Below the pieces are notes generated by a model, which ran no database searches, had not been told where the DNA came from, and saw only the letters and a list, made by a program, of their open reading frames with translations. Shown piece by piece: positions 1 to 11,768 of a stretch of DNA of 64,000 nucleotides (its first letter is position 1; each line of letters opens with the position of its first letter). A program made the translations under genes and the position numbers. Source of the stretch: Limnomonas spitsbergensis (lineage: Eukaryota > Chlorophyta > Chlorophyceae > Chlamydomonadales); contig JAYJMM010000119.1 in assembly GCA_037349105.1 (NCBI GenBank), forward strand, positions 6,025,001-6,089,000, written 5' to 3'.

Positions 1-296
1 TATGCAGGGTACTTTCCACTGCATGATGAACTTGGATCTGTCCTCCAGCACTTCCGTTCAGTCCCTCCCGGCTTCTTCAAGCCTGGCCTGGAGGCATGGA
101 GGTCTTGTCAGAATATTGCATGGAGGCGGCTAGGGACCTCCAGCACTTCATTGCTACAACGCTGGGTTCAGCCAAGGCCCGGACAGCACATGCGCCACCA
201 TGCGTTGCAACCAGCAAGGCTGCCGATGTGTCAGCAACATCAGAGGCGCCCTGCTCATCACTACCCGTATTGGCCAAAGGTTAAGCTTGAGCAACT

Positions 297-370
297 GCTA
301 GACTGTCCCTTCTAAACCAGTCAATGACGTTACACGCTAGACTGTTCCTTCTAAACCAGTCAATGACGTT
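297..370. repeat. 35-bp direct duplication in block A
   Basis: A 35-bp segment beginning GCTAGACTGT at 297 is repeated at 336 with one substitution and a 4-bp spacer. The same pair lies at 20665-20738 and 39772-39845. The rest of block A from 1 to 1859 shows no coding exon I can support. It contains a pyrimidine-rich stretch around 1130-1400 and several short overlapping open frames. Confidence 0.8.
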
Positions 371-1859
371 GCTCAAAAAGGTTCGGCCGTGTGGGCGCAT
401 TGCCAAGGTAGGCAGAAAAAGGGGAGCGGGGGTGAACCTGCGTATCTGGTTGCGTGGGCCATTCGTATCTGTCGGCCTCGGTCCAGAGGCGTTGAGCGTC
501 CACCGTTACCAGCGGCAAGTGGCCATGATCGTGGCCAAATGAGGGATGTTTCATGAATGGGGAGGAGCGCGAACGCTACAGCCCCCTACCAGAAATTAAA
601 CGGTGCAGTACGCCACTTGGACGCCTGCTGCTGAAACCGCCCACGAAGTGCAATGTGGGCAGAAGCAGCAGAGGGACAGCCTTTGTGATCACTGTGCCCA
701 CCCCGTCAGGTAAGTATGATCTCCACATCTTCAACAACGATTTAGTCAGGCTGCCCAGGAGGTGTCGTATTGCGCCGATGGTGGGGTTAGAGAGAGTTTC
801 GACGGCGGCGTCAACTTGAGATCTTCCCAACATACAGTTATTTGTCATATGCAGACCGCGATGGTTCAAGTGCAAATTATATGTAGCGATGCCACTGACC
901 TGGGGAACTGTATGCACATGTCTATAGGCAGATGTTGAACTCCAGCCACCTTGATTCCCGTGCTGGACTGTTGTTACCCAACTGACCATAAGTCTGGCCC
1001 TATGGTACTGGGCCGCGATGCCCAACATGGCCTCGACGCCACAAGGGCCATGGTTACCTAATTTCACACTCAACTGCGAGTCCTCCGACCCCATATACAA
1101 GCGCATGTGTTCGGCACCTGTTCGGCCTCTTACTTCGACTCCGGTTTCTGGCTCATGGCTTCGGGTTTTGTCTATTGTTTTCGGTTTCTGATTTTTGTTT
1201 CGGGCTCCCCTGTGGTGTGCCGCTGCTTCTTGGACTTGTGTTCTGGTGTCCATGGTGTCTACGTTCTTTGTGTTGGGTCCCTGTCGGTCTGTCTGTGGTG
1301 TTTATGTGTCATCTGTTGGTTCCCGTAGCTGTTGTTTTGGGTTTGGTTTCTGGTCCCTGTCTCGTTCCTCGTTCTCTGCTTTCTCTCCGGTTCGCGCAGC
1401 CTGGCCCTTTCGCAAAAGGCTGTGGGTGGTTTCGTCAATTTTGTAACAACAACCTGCTTGCCTTTTCTCAGCTGTCGAAGAGGGCCATGAGCGCACCTGG
1501 GCTGTTTTCTGTGTTTGCGCCTCAGGTTACAAATGGGCGGCCAGCCTCATACTTTACAAAGTCCAAGCAAAAGAAAGGTACTAAACCCAGGTAGGTTGCT
1601 GCTCTGCCTAGGGCGAAGGTGATGAGAAGGGTGACATGCATGACGAGTGGGTTGCATGAAGGAGGGCCTGCCTCAATTGCCAGCGCTTTTTGGAGACTCC
1701 CATTGCATGCCCACCAAACCCTCAAAGTCCCCAGTGTGTTAGGTATACCGGTGGCGGCATTCGCGCAATGCCTAACTCACCTGATCGTGACTTACTGTTT
1801 GCCGACGTGATCGAGATTGATTTTTGAGCAGGGCCCAGACTCTATCTGGGCTAATAGCC

Positions 1860-2913
1860 CAGGGTTACCCAGTACGGGCCGTATTGGCCTAAAATCCCGT
1901 ACCGTATTTCTTACCGCACCGTACCGTTTGCAACACGGCCAAGTACGGTCGCCATGAGAGCGTACGTGCACAGATCAGTCAAACATATCAGATACCATCA
2001 GGGTGGAGGTAGAGGCAGCGCTGAGAACAAGTCCTAGGAAGGCAGCGTACACGGCTGATGCACATTGGATTTTGCAGCGGTCATCGAAGGCTGGCCAGGC
2101 CAAGAGTGGGCAATGCAAATTTTGCGATAGGATTATCGTCGGCACTTCGCTATTTACCAGTCGCCTCGCGGGCATAACAGGACAATTTGTGGCGTGTAAA
2201 AAGGTAAGACGTTTGGACGGGTGATACAGGCATTCAGCGGCGATGTCGTGTGATCCGATGTCTTGTATCGATGTGCATATTTAACTCTATCCGTAGTGTA
2301 CGTATGTTAGAGGCTAGGAGGAGTAGGAGCCCAGGAGTCCAGGACCCCCAGGAGGGAGGCAAGACACAGGAGCTCCCTGTCTCCTTACAAAGTGATTTCC
2401 ATGCATGCCATGCAATGATGCAACTCGGCAACTGTGCCAGCTGATTCTGAGGCCTCTTGTTTCTATTGCTATGTTCCTGCATGTAAAATTTCATGTGCCA
2501 TGCTGGTGGGTAGCGTTTATATGGACTGGCTGAATTGCTGAAATGCTGAATGGCATGTTGGAAGATTGTAATGGCGATGTGTGACAGTGTGAAGAGTTTG
2601 GGATTGCATCAATGATCATATTTTTCCCTAGCATGTCAGCATGGTAAATCTGCATGCATGCATGAAGATCCTTGGTGGTTATTTGGGGGCCATGCAAAAT
2701 TGCATGCTGTCATGCAGCCATGCAGTATGTCAGGATGTGCATGCAAAGGGGTCAAACAGTCATGGGAGTGTTGCATGCATGTGTTTCTCTGTGTGGATCC
2801 TGCTGTTCTGAGCCTTGAAAATGGGGGGAAATCTTGGACCGTAATGCCCTACCGTACTGTCCCTTTTGTCCGTACCGTGTTCCCGTACCAGGTTTCCGTA
2901 CCGGGTTACCCTG
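1860..2913. mobile_element. Older hAT-like non-autonomous element, block A/X1
   Basis: The left end reads CAGGGTTACCCAGTACGG. The right end, on the other strand, reads AGGGTAACCCGGTACGG, so the two form imperfect terminal inverted repeats. Both ends continue into iterated GTACCG motifs typical of subterminal repeats. The interior shares long stretches with the intact element at 3986-5235. No clean 8-bp target duplication is visible (left flank TAATAGCC, right flank GCCCAGAG), and no transposase is encoded. The X block begins inside this element at 2749, so X2 and X4 carry only its right 165 bp. Confidence 0.75.
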
Positions 2914-3099
2914 GCCCAGAGGTGTGACATTATTAACATGATGATGAAATGCAGGCATGCAGCTGCTAGCCACTCGCTCTCCCATGCTCCTGCATGGTGG
3001 TAGAGGATTGCAATATCTTATGCCCCTAAAACCATGCCTAGCCATGCCTCAAGGGGTGCCCCACGCCATCTAAATGCTTGCGGCCCAGGCTATTAGTTT

Positions 3100-3985
3100 T
3101 TGACAAATGAAGAGCGGCAACATGAGGAATGCCAAGCAAAGTAGAGAGGCGCCTCTAGCTGTTGCGCCACCAAGGTGCGTTTACGGCACCATCTGCCTAC
3201 ACCCGTCCTGTTAACAGCTATATGTGCAGCGCATGCTGTCGAATACAGAGATGTGGTGTGGGCCACCGGCCGCAGTACTGCCTAAACAGCAATGTGCGGT
3301 CCAACCTGCTTCAGCACGTGTAAAACAGCGGGGCTGCCAGCGTCCACCGCCAGCTGGCGGGTAATGAGATGCAGATTTAGCCATTACAACGAGACTGGTG
3401 GCAACACGTGCTCTGGCACCGGCAGCACAGCAAGACAGCCCACTCGTGGCAGCCATGGCGCCAACATGCAGCTCACAGTCAGGCAGAGCACGCACCGGAA
3501 GGTGCGACTGGAGCAGTCAGTAACTGAGTGCAGTTGAGGACCTGGCATGGGGAGTGGCTGTCCTTACACTGTCCCAAGCAAGGACTCACCCACAGCCGCT
3601 ACCTATCACGGAGGTGCGAGTGGACGACGCTTACGTGCAGGCGCAAATGGACTCGTCTGAGTGGGGGGACCCCAGGGACCCCGCTATCAAACACATGTCT
3701 GTGGCAACCTGCCGCAATTAGTTTCAGCCTACGGTGTGTGCTAGGAGCCACACCAGGAAGAAAGAGGGCGTACGCTCATGTGCGCACAGACTTCAAGTGC
3801 AACTCAGCGCCAGCGCGGCTGGCACTACAAGACGGTTTAGCGGCCAGTGAGACACGCAGCTGTTAACCGTTGTTGAGCAGGGAAAGACGGCGAGCATGTG
3901 GAAGAAGAGCTGAGGCACATGCTTGTATGCATTACCCCACTGTCCATGAGAGACTACGGGAGAGGGGTTGGCAAGGCCCCCGGAC
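3100..3985 (+). pseudogene. Decayed LINE reverse-transcriptase tail, X1
   Basis: The segment from about 3102 resembles the LINE fragment of block B (AGCGGCAACATGA, then a valley of shared codons through GTGGTGTGGGCCAC). It is interrupted by stops and frameshifts in every frame. Near its 3' end the frame around 3898 reads EEELRHMLVC, like the histidine/cysteine tail that closes many LINE ORF2 proteins. It corresponds to the region after the polymerase core and is not functional. Copies lie at 11955-12840, 23468-24353, 31065-31950 and 42575-43460. Only this copy abuts the hAT insertion. Confidence 0.55.
3978..3985. repeat. Left target-site duplication of the hAT element
   Basis: CCCCGGAC stands directly before the element and again directly after it at 5236-5243. 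The other four X copies have it once, as in GGCAAGGCCCCCGGACAGAG. Confidence 0.93.
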
Positions 3986-5235
3986 CAGGGTTACCCAGTA
4001 CGGGCCGTATTGGCCTAAAATCCCGTACCGTATCCGTACCGCACCGTACCGTTTGCAACACGGCCAAGTACGGCCGCCATTTCCTGCACTGCATGACTGC
4101 ATGGGAGCAGAAGTGCACAGACCAGTCAGACATATCAGATATTATCAGGATGGACGTAGGGGCAGCGCTGAGAACAAGTCCTAGGAAGGCAGCGTACACG
4201 GCTGATGCGCATTGGATTTTGCAGCCGTGCGTCATCATCGAAGGCTGGCCAGGCCAAGAGTGGGCGATGTAAATTTAGCGATAAGATGATCGTCGGCACT
4301 ATATGCGATTTACAAATCACCTCGCGGGCATAGCAGGACAAGTTGCGGCGTGTAAAAGGGTAAGGCGTTATTAGGACGGGTGATACATGCATACAGCGGT
4401 GATGTCGTGTGATCGTCTCCCTCGTCTGGCAAGTCCACAAAGTTCACAGTCGTGTGGACTGTGACAGGACATCAAAATCTACGTAAGCTCGCTCGCTTCC
4501 AGAGGTAAAGAGGCATTCGTTGCTCGTGAAAGTCCAAGTCTACTCCAATACTCAGTGGCAATAAGACACAACTTGGCGCCAAGTCACAATCCAAAGCTGC
4601 ATACCGTACATGGAGGGAGGAGGCTAGGAGTAGTAGGAGCATCCGTGTCCAGGACTCCCATGAGGGAGGCAAGACACAGGAGCTCCGTGTCTCCTTACGA
4701 AGTGATTTCCATGCATGCCATGTAATGATGCAACTCAGCAACTATGCAAGGTGATTCTGAGGCCTCTTGTTTCTATTGCTAGATTCATGCATGCAAAATT
4801 TCATGTGCCATGCTGGTGGGTAGCGTTTATATGGACTGACTGAATTACTGAAATGCTGAATGGCATGTTGGAACATTGTAATGGCGATGTGTGAGGAGTT
4901 TGGGATTGAATCAATGATCATATTTTCCCCTAGCATGTCAGCATGGTAAATCTGCAAGCATGCATGGAGATCCTAGGTGTTTATTTGGGGGCCATGCAAA
5001 ATTGCATGGGGGCTGTCATGCAGCCATGCAGTATGTCAGGATGTGCATGGGGTCGAACAGTCATGGGAGTGTTGCATGCATGTGTTTCTCTGTGTGGATC
5101 CTGCTGTTCAGAGCCTTGAAAATGCGAAAAAATCTTGGACCGTATTGCCCTACCGTATTGTCCCTTTTGCCCGTACCGTATCCGTACCGTACCGCACCGT
5201 ATTCCCGTACCGTGTTTCCGTACCGGGTTACCCTG
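3986..5235. mobile_element. Young non-autonomous hAT transposon, 1250 bp
   Basis: The element starts CAGGGTTACCC and ends GGGTTACCCTG, giving terminal inverted repeats. It is flanked by the 8-bp direct repeat CCCCGGAC. An 8-bp target duplication together with CAGGG ends is the signature of the hAT superfamily. The four other X copies preserve the uninterrupted site, so both borders are exact. Just inside each end are repeated GTACCG motifs, likely transposase-binding subterminal repeats. The interior is non-coding and rich in ATGCATG motifs, and no transposase is present, so mobility would need an enzyme encoded elsewhere. The insertion occurred after the unit was amplified. The element at 1860-2913 belongs to the same family. 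Confidence 0.93.
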
Positions 5236-5243
5236 CCCCGGAC
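5236..5243. repeat. Right target-site duplication of the hAT element
   Basis: Second copy of CCCCGGAC, followed by AGAGCCTC as in the empty sites. Confidence 0.93.
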
Positions 5244-7807
5244 AGAGCCTCAGACTTTCACCAGTTATCAAGGGGCAGGCATATGTGGAATGCCCTAACT
5301 TGCGAAAGAGGCAGCCCATTTATTGAGGGCTAGACTCTTGAGGAGCTGAGGCAGACCTTCCTCTCCTCTTTGGCCCTTCCCACCCCCCATGGTTTCCACC
5401 TTCTGTCTATATTTCCATCATCGCCTTCCAGACAGTTGGGGCCTCCCGCGGCCTAGCCTTCCGCGCATGTCCAAGAGGTGTTTTGTCAATTCGTCATAAA
5501 CGTCCGACAGCTCTAAACAGTATGTTGTATACCTAGTTCTGCAATATGTTATACGAGCCGTGGCCAAGATAGGGCTTCATTCAAGCCCCGCCTCTGGGAA
5601 CATGTGACAGCCATAGTACAATGCCACGCAAGCGACAGCTCATTACCATTGATTGACAGTATTAAAATGTGCTCTCAGCCATTGCCAGAATATGGGTTCG
5701 TTTGGGTGATATGGTCGTTTTTGTTCTTAGCTCGTCATGCCCATCTGGCCCTCTGGTGCAGCAAGCCTTGCAGATCAGACAGCCGGCAGAGGGCAGGTCG
5801 AAGATTGATTTCCATAATGAATGGCAATGGCTGACCAGCTGAGGAAGTCGGGCACGGAATAAAATAAGTACTGGCTTTCCCTCCCCGGATCTGCCCCAAG
5901 GGGCATATGATGGCCATATCCTAGCAAGAAAGTGCCAGCTACGGTACTCAGTTTTTACCAGAGGGTCTGTTTCATCTGATTTGTGAGAGGACGTTAAAGC
6001 CCTTGCCAGGCCATGGGCTCGTTATTCTGTGCATTTATTCGAGCATTTCTTTGCCTTTTCTCACTCAGCATTCGAAGAAGAAGGCTCACATAGAAAGCAA
6101 TTTGATCAACATCGTGCTGGCCTCTGGTACTCGCTGTTGCTGGTTTCTGAGCAAAGAGAGAACCCAACCAAACCCCTAGATAGTGCTGTGCAGTTTTGTG
6201 AAGTTTTTAAAGTCCAGCAGAGCATCACATTTGGTGCATGGGACATCGGCCCGTAAACTGGAACATGCTCTGGATACGCTATGACAGCGATCGAAAACCA
6301 GTGACCCCCCTGGGCCAGCAAACAACACACAGCCACAAGATAGTGGCGTGGGAATGAACCCTTTAGTGCAGAAGATAAGCCCCGGCCATAAAACATGACG
6401 TGGGTGAAAAACACTTTGATTGAGCGCCGCCTAGGAAAATATGAGGGAGACGGAATATGAAGCAGAGTTACGAAATGATTATGTCTTTTCATCATATACT
6501 GAAAGATAGAAAAACTGATGTTCTTCCAGAAAACAGATGCAGAAACCTCTGCATTTAGCTTGCCCCCTACTCCATTTGTGTAACATTTTAGGGCCGCATC
6601 CTTGTCCGATAGAAAATTATAGAAAATAAGGTTAAATTGAAAACGAAGGTCGGTATAAAACGGGAAGAAAATCATGTGAAGCTCATCCTCCCATAGTGCA
6701 GAGGATAAGCCTCGGTCATAAAACATGACGTGGGTGAAAAAGAGTTTGGTTGGACACCGCTTAGGGAAATTTAGAGGGGAAACAAGTATGTGTGAGTGAA
6801 ATGTGAAAAAGTCGGTAAGGAACTGTGTGATGCTTCAGTGAAAGTGGAGTGCTGAGTTGCTGTCCCTAGCCTAACCGACCAGCATGTTGTTTCATTAAGG
6901 GCAAAAGGCTCACAGTGTGGACATCAATAATGAGAACATCAGCATCCAATCTTGAAGGCTGGTAGCACCCTCTGGTTTAACTTGCCCAGGACGCGGTGGG
7001 GGTGTCCCTTAGAGTTCACAATGACTGGGAAAACGTGGCAGATCAATGCACATGCTACCATCGGCCCCCAGTAGCGCCAGCCCTTGGTAGTTACCTCTTC
7101 CCAGATAATGTCTATCCCTCAAGCATCTGCTTTCCCATCGGCTGTAAGTGGGTGGCTGTGCGTGGAGGATGGGGACTGCATGTGCGCTGGGGCTTTGCCT
7201 GTGGGCGGGGCACTGTGCATACGGGTTTGGGAGTCTGCAAATGCGGTTGGGGGCTGTCCACACAGACGCACTGCATCAATTTGTGACAAGAGTACAGGGC
7301 ATGTCTGTCTTGCCCTCGTCAGAAAAAAACTATCAGCGAAGCATTAGTCTAGCAGCATCCCCTGGCAGCATCACACAAAACATAGATTGAAGAGTCGGTC
7401 GCAGGAAGGGTGAGGCAGATGCTGTTAGAACCTTTTCGCACACCTCTCAAAGAGTGTTGCAGCCGAGATGACTAGATGTAGCCGCCATCTCTCCTGCTAT
7501 CGCCATGTGGATCACCAGCAACGTTTTGCGGAGAGAAGTTCCCGCTACGCCTGGCCATGCTTTCCCTTGGGCTCGTTTGAGGCTCTCTCTCTCTTTGATA
7601 GCTGGCATCTGGACCTCGTTGCAAGCTCGGGGCCCTTGAATGAACAGCATTGTGGACTGGCATCCTAGAGTACAGCAAGAACAGAGGGCACACCAATGCT
7701 AGTCAGTTCTGGACGTAGATGCATGCAACAGTAACAAAAATAACAATCAAAATGTATTTCCAAGCTCAGTGCGATACCTAGGAGACAATAACACTCAGTT
7801 CCCACAC

Positions 7808-9026
7808 TCACGAGTGGCTTCCTCGCAGGTGACCTCTCTTTGAGCCATAGCTAGGAAGAGGTATGCCACCAAATTCGTCCTCGTCGCCCTCAGGTTGCCC
7901 CGTCATATGAGAGCCTGGACCTTGGGAGCCCCTGTAAATCGGATTGTCCCCCATCTGTGCGGCAGGATTTATGGATCAGGTTAGGAGAACTGGCGAGGGC
8001 TTCTGTAGCCACATATATTTTCAGAGGTCTCACCTGTTTCTCAATTTGCGGACAGGTCCCATCCACATTCTGGAAGCCCAGCATCTGCCTTGGCGGCCCC
8101 AAGCACATCATGATCAGAGCAGTGACCAAGGCAGCCACCACGGGCACGGTCCTCACGATGGACGCATCGAGGCTGCGCACAACAAGGACCCATGCAGGGA
8201 TCTGAATACGCAGTCAGATCAGTCGCAGCACATACATGCTCACCTTGATGTTCCTGTCCCACTGTTGAATAAGCACATGGAGATCGGGCTGATGAACACA
8301 GCGATGAGCAAGAAAGCCGTCATGGAAATGAGGGCATGGACGTAATCTCTGACCTGCAGAGAGACAGGCAATCATATAAATGCCAGGAGACACTAATGTT
8401 GTCATTTTCAGATTTTATGGCTTATTTTTTAGAAGCCGGGGATAAGTGTGTCCATGTGGGGAAAGTGTGGGCGAGAGTTTCGAAAGTCCTCCAAGAAACC
8501 AGGAGAAATATAAAATTGAGTGTAAGATGCATGGGGTAGTCCGCATTTACCTTGAGATAGTAACGCTCATAGACACGGTCCTTGTCAAAATCTGTGGGGA
8601 GTGAGAAACACAGGGGGCCGTACAATGGCATGAGCAGGACGACGTAACTCTGCTCGTTTGAGGCTGTGTATGTGTCGGTGAAGGACGCAGCAATGACCAG
8701 AAGACAGAAGAGCACTAGTATAGCGATGATCAGAGACCTGGTGGAAGATAAAGATATAGGCACTCGTCAGCGGCATCGCCATGCACATAAGATTAAGCAA
8801 AGAATTTGCATGGTCTTATCCAAGATAAAGATTTTTGTCTTGGGTACAACTGGCCATGTGCCTGCGTGAGATCACGGGCATGATTCACATGCATTTGTTC
8901 CTGGCCTACGCACTTGCTCTGATGGTTGCAAGAGATGTCATTGTTTATGATGACGTTGCTCAAGATCCAAAAAGACGTGAGGCTGCACGTCGGGAAGTAG
9001 AACGCAACTCTCGTGACAGCGTCCAT
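7808..9026 (-). CDS. DMP: DUF679/DMP-family membrane protein, copy 1
   Basis: Five exons on the minus strand join in consistent phase: 9026-8914, 8737-8551, 8353-8244, 8172-8034 and 7954-7808, with GT-AG borders, giving 231 residues and a TGA stop. The ATG sits in a GCCATGG context and follows an in-frame stop. Four hydrophobic segments fall at about residues 6-27, 39-57, 107-128 and 143-160, the layout known for DMP proteins. The family hallmarks are the FTD after helix 2, the RDYVHA motif opening helix 3 (RDFVHA in plants), and the final helix followed by a short polar tail, here acidic (GDEDEFGG). Plant DMPs are small endomembrane proteins linked to membrane remodelling, and some to gamete fusion. 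The role here is unknown. Exon 4 uses the acceptor ending GTGCGCAG, because the one nearer exon 3 would break the frame. No defect is visible. Confidence 0.85.
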
Positions 9027-9194
9027 GGCAAGCTTGCAGACGGATTGTACTACGACTACTTGGTTGCCGAATTTGTGTCAGATGGAACTTTCAAGTCCAG
9101 TTCTGTGACTCCCAGAGAAGTCAGCCGAAGCTTATCCTGGGGAAAACAGAGATCAAGTTTGTGGCTGTGCGTTTTGGTGGGGCACTGTTTGTAG

Positions 9195-9530
9195 GGGAGG
9201 TTCGCTGTTCGTGCAGGCAGGGGCGGTGCACGCAGGCTATGCGCTGTCCATACGGCCAGGTGACAGTGAAAAGTGGCAGGGGGCTGTGCATGTAGGCAGG
9301 CGGCTGTGCTTACAGTCAGTGCACATGCGGGCGGGGCGCTGTGCAAGTGTGCATGCAGGTGGTCCGCATGCGGGTGGGGGGCGTTGCATGCGAGCGAGGT
9401 AGTGTGCATGCAGGCGGGTGGCTACGCAAGCACGAGGAAGCTGTTAATGCATGCAGGATGCTTCACACAAGGATGGGATGCTGGTAGGCAGGCTGGACGC
9501 TGTGCAGGTGCGTCAGCACTGGACATGAAA
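9195..9530. repeat. Degenerate GC-rich repeat upstream of DMP
   Basis: Irregular repeats of about 20-25 bp around GCATGCAGGCGGG and GGCTGTGC lie just upstream of the DMP start on the minus strand. Copies are at 28305-28640 and 47412-47747. A shorter related stretch is in block X at 7150-7265. From here to about 9930 I see no gene. Confidence 0.6.
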
Positions 9531-9939
9531 ATGTTGTGAATGCTCTCTTGCGAGAATAAGGTTTAGGAGAGCGTAATACAAGTACCAGTACCTGAAGCTT
9601 TAGCAGGTCGAGCTTCAGGTAGGGTTGCAGCCGCGATTATTTCACCCTCGCCTGAAACAATCCCGACTCCACGGAAACCCTTGAGACGCTTGGTGTGATT
9701 GGAAAATCAGTTGATATATAGCATGTAGAGTAGGAGAGTAATGGCATACGCTTATTTTTAAAGCTGGAGGACTCAAGCAAATATGACATGACATCACTTC
9801 CTCTTGAATGTTCGAAATGACGTCATTTGACCGACACGTTAAAGAGTGGGATTAGGAGAATTTCGATTTCTGACAGAATGTCTGAGGACGCGGGCGCTGT
9901 AAATCCAGCACTCGGTCGAACGCCACGTAACGTGGATCA

Positions 9940-10766
9940 ACCGACGACTCAGGAGCTTGTTATATGCGAATGATCTCTCCCGGCAGCGGCGCCTGCTGGA
10001 ATCATCAGTTTATCAGCTCCAGGTCAACGTCAGCAGGGCAGAGATCTTGGAGTTAGGCAGCTCCGTAGCAGCGCAGCGCCGGCATCCAGCCCATATCTCC
10101 GTGTATGGCCCAGATAGGATAGTGCTGAAGCGTGTCCAGGAATTCAAATTCTTGGGCATCATTCAGCATGAGAGCGGCAACATGAAGAAGGCCATGCATG
10201 GAAGAGAGGCCGCATCTGGCTGCCGCGCTGTAGCGTCTCTGCCGCATGGCTGCCAAGGTGCGCCTGTGGCATCATCTGCCTACACGCAGCCAGCCAGCGG
10301 CTACCTACGCAGCGCTTGTAGCCAACTACGCTGATGTGGTGTGGGCCACTGGTCACCTTAAACCGCGGCCATATCTCCAGAGCAAGATGCAGTCCAGCTT
10401 CCTCTAGCACCTGCGCCAGGCAGCGGGGCTACCTGCATCCGCCATTAGTTGGGGAGTCATGAAGGAGTTACAGATCCAACTGTTACAGCGAGGTTGGTGT
10501 TTTAACGTGCTCCGCTTCTACAATGCAGCGGTAGCACCATCAACACAGCAAGACAGCCCTTTCATGGCGGCAGCCATGGCGGCCGGTATGCATCTAGCGC
10601 TAAGACAGAGCATCGGAGGGCAAAACTGGTGCAGTGAACTGCTAGGTGCCTTGGAGGAGCTGGAGCTGGGAGACACCGCCCCAAAACTGCGTCAGACAGC
10701 GGCTGACCTACAGCCTATACCCACTTTTTTTAGTAGGGCCCAGAGGTGTAACGTCATGAACAGGTA
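9940..10766 (+). pseudogene. LINE reverse-transcriptase C-terminal fragment, block B
   Basis: The frame from about 9943 reads LLYANDLS, a damaged form of the YADD catalytic box. It is followed by LQVNVSRAEI (the usual L.VN..K.E) and then VQEFKFLGI (the usual V..FKYLG). After a frameshift near 10190 the frame MAAKVRLWHHLP continues through a YADVVWATGHL block, then a TAG, and then RQAAGLPASAISWGV with ELQIQLLQRGWCFNVLRFYN. This matches the region after the polymerase domain in LINE ORF2 proteins. The upstream fingers/palm and any endonuclease are absent, so it is a dead remnant. It ends at a TAG at 10765-10767. Confidence 0.75.
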
Positions 10767-10769
10767 GGG

Positions 10770-11603
10770 GATGGAAGTTGATCATGCGGACCTCTTTCCC
10801 TCTTGTTTGAAGAGATGGTAAACAAATGAGCTCCAAGAGATCAATAGCTGGGCTGTCCATTACTGGCTTGGCGGATATTTGTCGTACCACTGTCTCTTTG
10901 TTCATTCGGAATGCCAGTCTAATTTGTGCAGGTGCACATGTGCACAAGTTAGACATGACAGGTGGGATGGTGCTGGCAGAGAGGAACACAGCAATGGGTC
11001 TTCACCAAATCTGGCGCGGCTGGGGGTTGTGTAAGCCTCATATGGCCTGCCATGTCACACATGGTCTGCCATGCAAGAGGTGACCAGTAGCTAAAAGTAA
11101 CTGAGAGTAACTCTAGTGCTATCACAGCACCAGACAGACCTGTGAACGACCGGCTGTCGCTTCATCTGTTGCCGGAAGTCCAACATACCTAGTTCACACA
11201 ACTACGTACCAACTACACGCATACTCCTCGCTGCTTTCTGAGTTCAGGCTCAGACGCAAGACGGTTTCATATCCGTTAGTGGCTATATTCTTTCAACCTC
11301 GCAGCGCTCTGTGTTCTACGATTTATCGAGACTTCAAGATCGCACCGACTTCGTGACTGAGCTAGTACGCCACCAACTAATACGTGCGGTGCACCCGCAC
11401 ATCGTAACAATTCACCCTGTCCACTGGACATACTCTGGGTAAGAACTTGGTTCTGTTTCTGCAGGGCTGTCTCTTGGGTTAGGAGCTGTTGAGGGTCCGC
11501 AAGGTTCAAGACTCGGTGGAGTCAAAATGGAAGAAGAAAGAGGAACTACGCCCCCCAGGGGAGAGCGGGTTAAGGGAACCGCGCAGCTCGGTGCTGAATA
11601 ACA
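10770..11603. other. Right part of block B, no gene seen
   Basis: This stretch holds a short palindrome-like GTGCACATGTGCAC near 10931 but no exon I can support. It ends at the joint with block X2. Copies are at 29880-30713 and, more diverged, 48987-49794. Confidence 0.5.
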
Positions 11604-11768
11604 GGGTCAAACAGTCATGGGAGTGTTGCATGCATGTGTTTCTCTGTGTGGATCCTGCTGTTCTGAGCCTTGAAAATGGGGGGAAATCTTGGACCGTAAT
11701 GCCCTACCGTACTGTCCCTTTTGTCCGTACCGTGTTCCCGTACCAGGTTTCCGTACCGGGTTACCCTG
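11604..11768. mobile_element. Truncated right end of the older hAT-like element
   Basis: This is the first 165 bp of X2 and corresponds to 2749-2913. The left part of the element is missing because the rearrangement joint lies inside it. The same fragment starts X4 at 30714-30878. Confidence 0.75.

Larger units (their letters stand above)
2749..7719. repeat. Block X, copy 1 (with hAT insertion)
   Basis: This is the first of five copies of a 3713-bp segment, here lengthened by 1258 bp. Its contents in order are the right end of an older hAT-like element, a decayed LINE fragment, the young hAT insertion, and about 2.4 kb (5244-7719) without a supportable gene. That last stretch contains a direct repeat pair at about 6364 and 6694 (roughly 85 bp each, 330 bp apart) and a GC-rich stretch at 7150-7265. 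Copy-specific bases include G at 5527 and T at 7350. Confidence 0.93.

Noticed and set aside
576..1253. 225-codon minus-strand frame in block A
   Set aside because: Low-complexity composition, no recognisable motif, and overlapping frames on the other strand of similar quality.
6106..6726. 206-codon minus-strand frame in block X
   Set aside because: No recognisable domain, no exon-like flanks, and it covers a non-coding direct repeat pair.
8034..8244. Frameshift in DMP between exons 3 and 4
   Set aside because: It disappears when the acceptor ending GTGCGCAG at 8173 is used instead of the upstream one.
8835..9194. 119-codon plus-strand frame
   Set aside because: Antisense to the first DMP exon, which has splice sites and family similarity.
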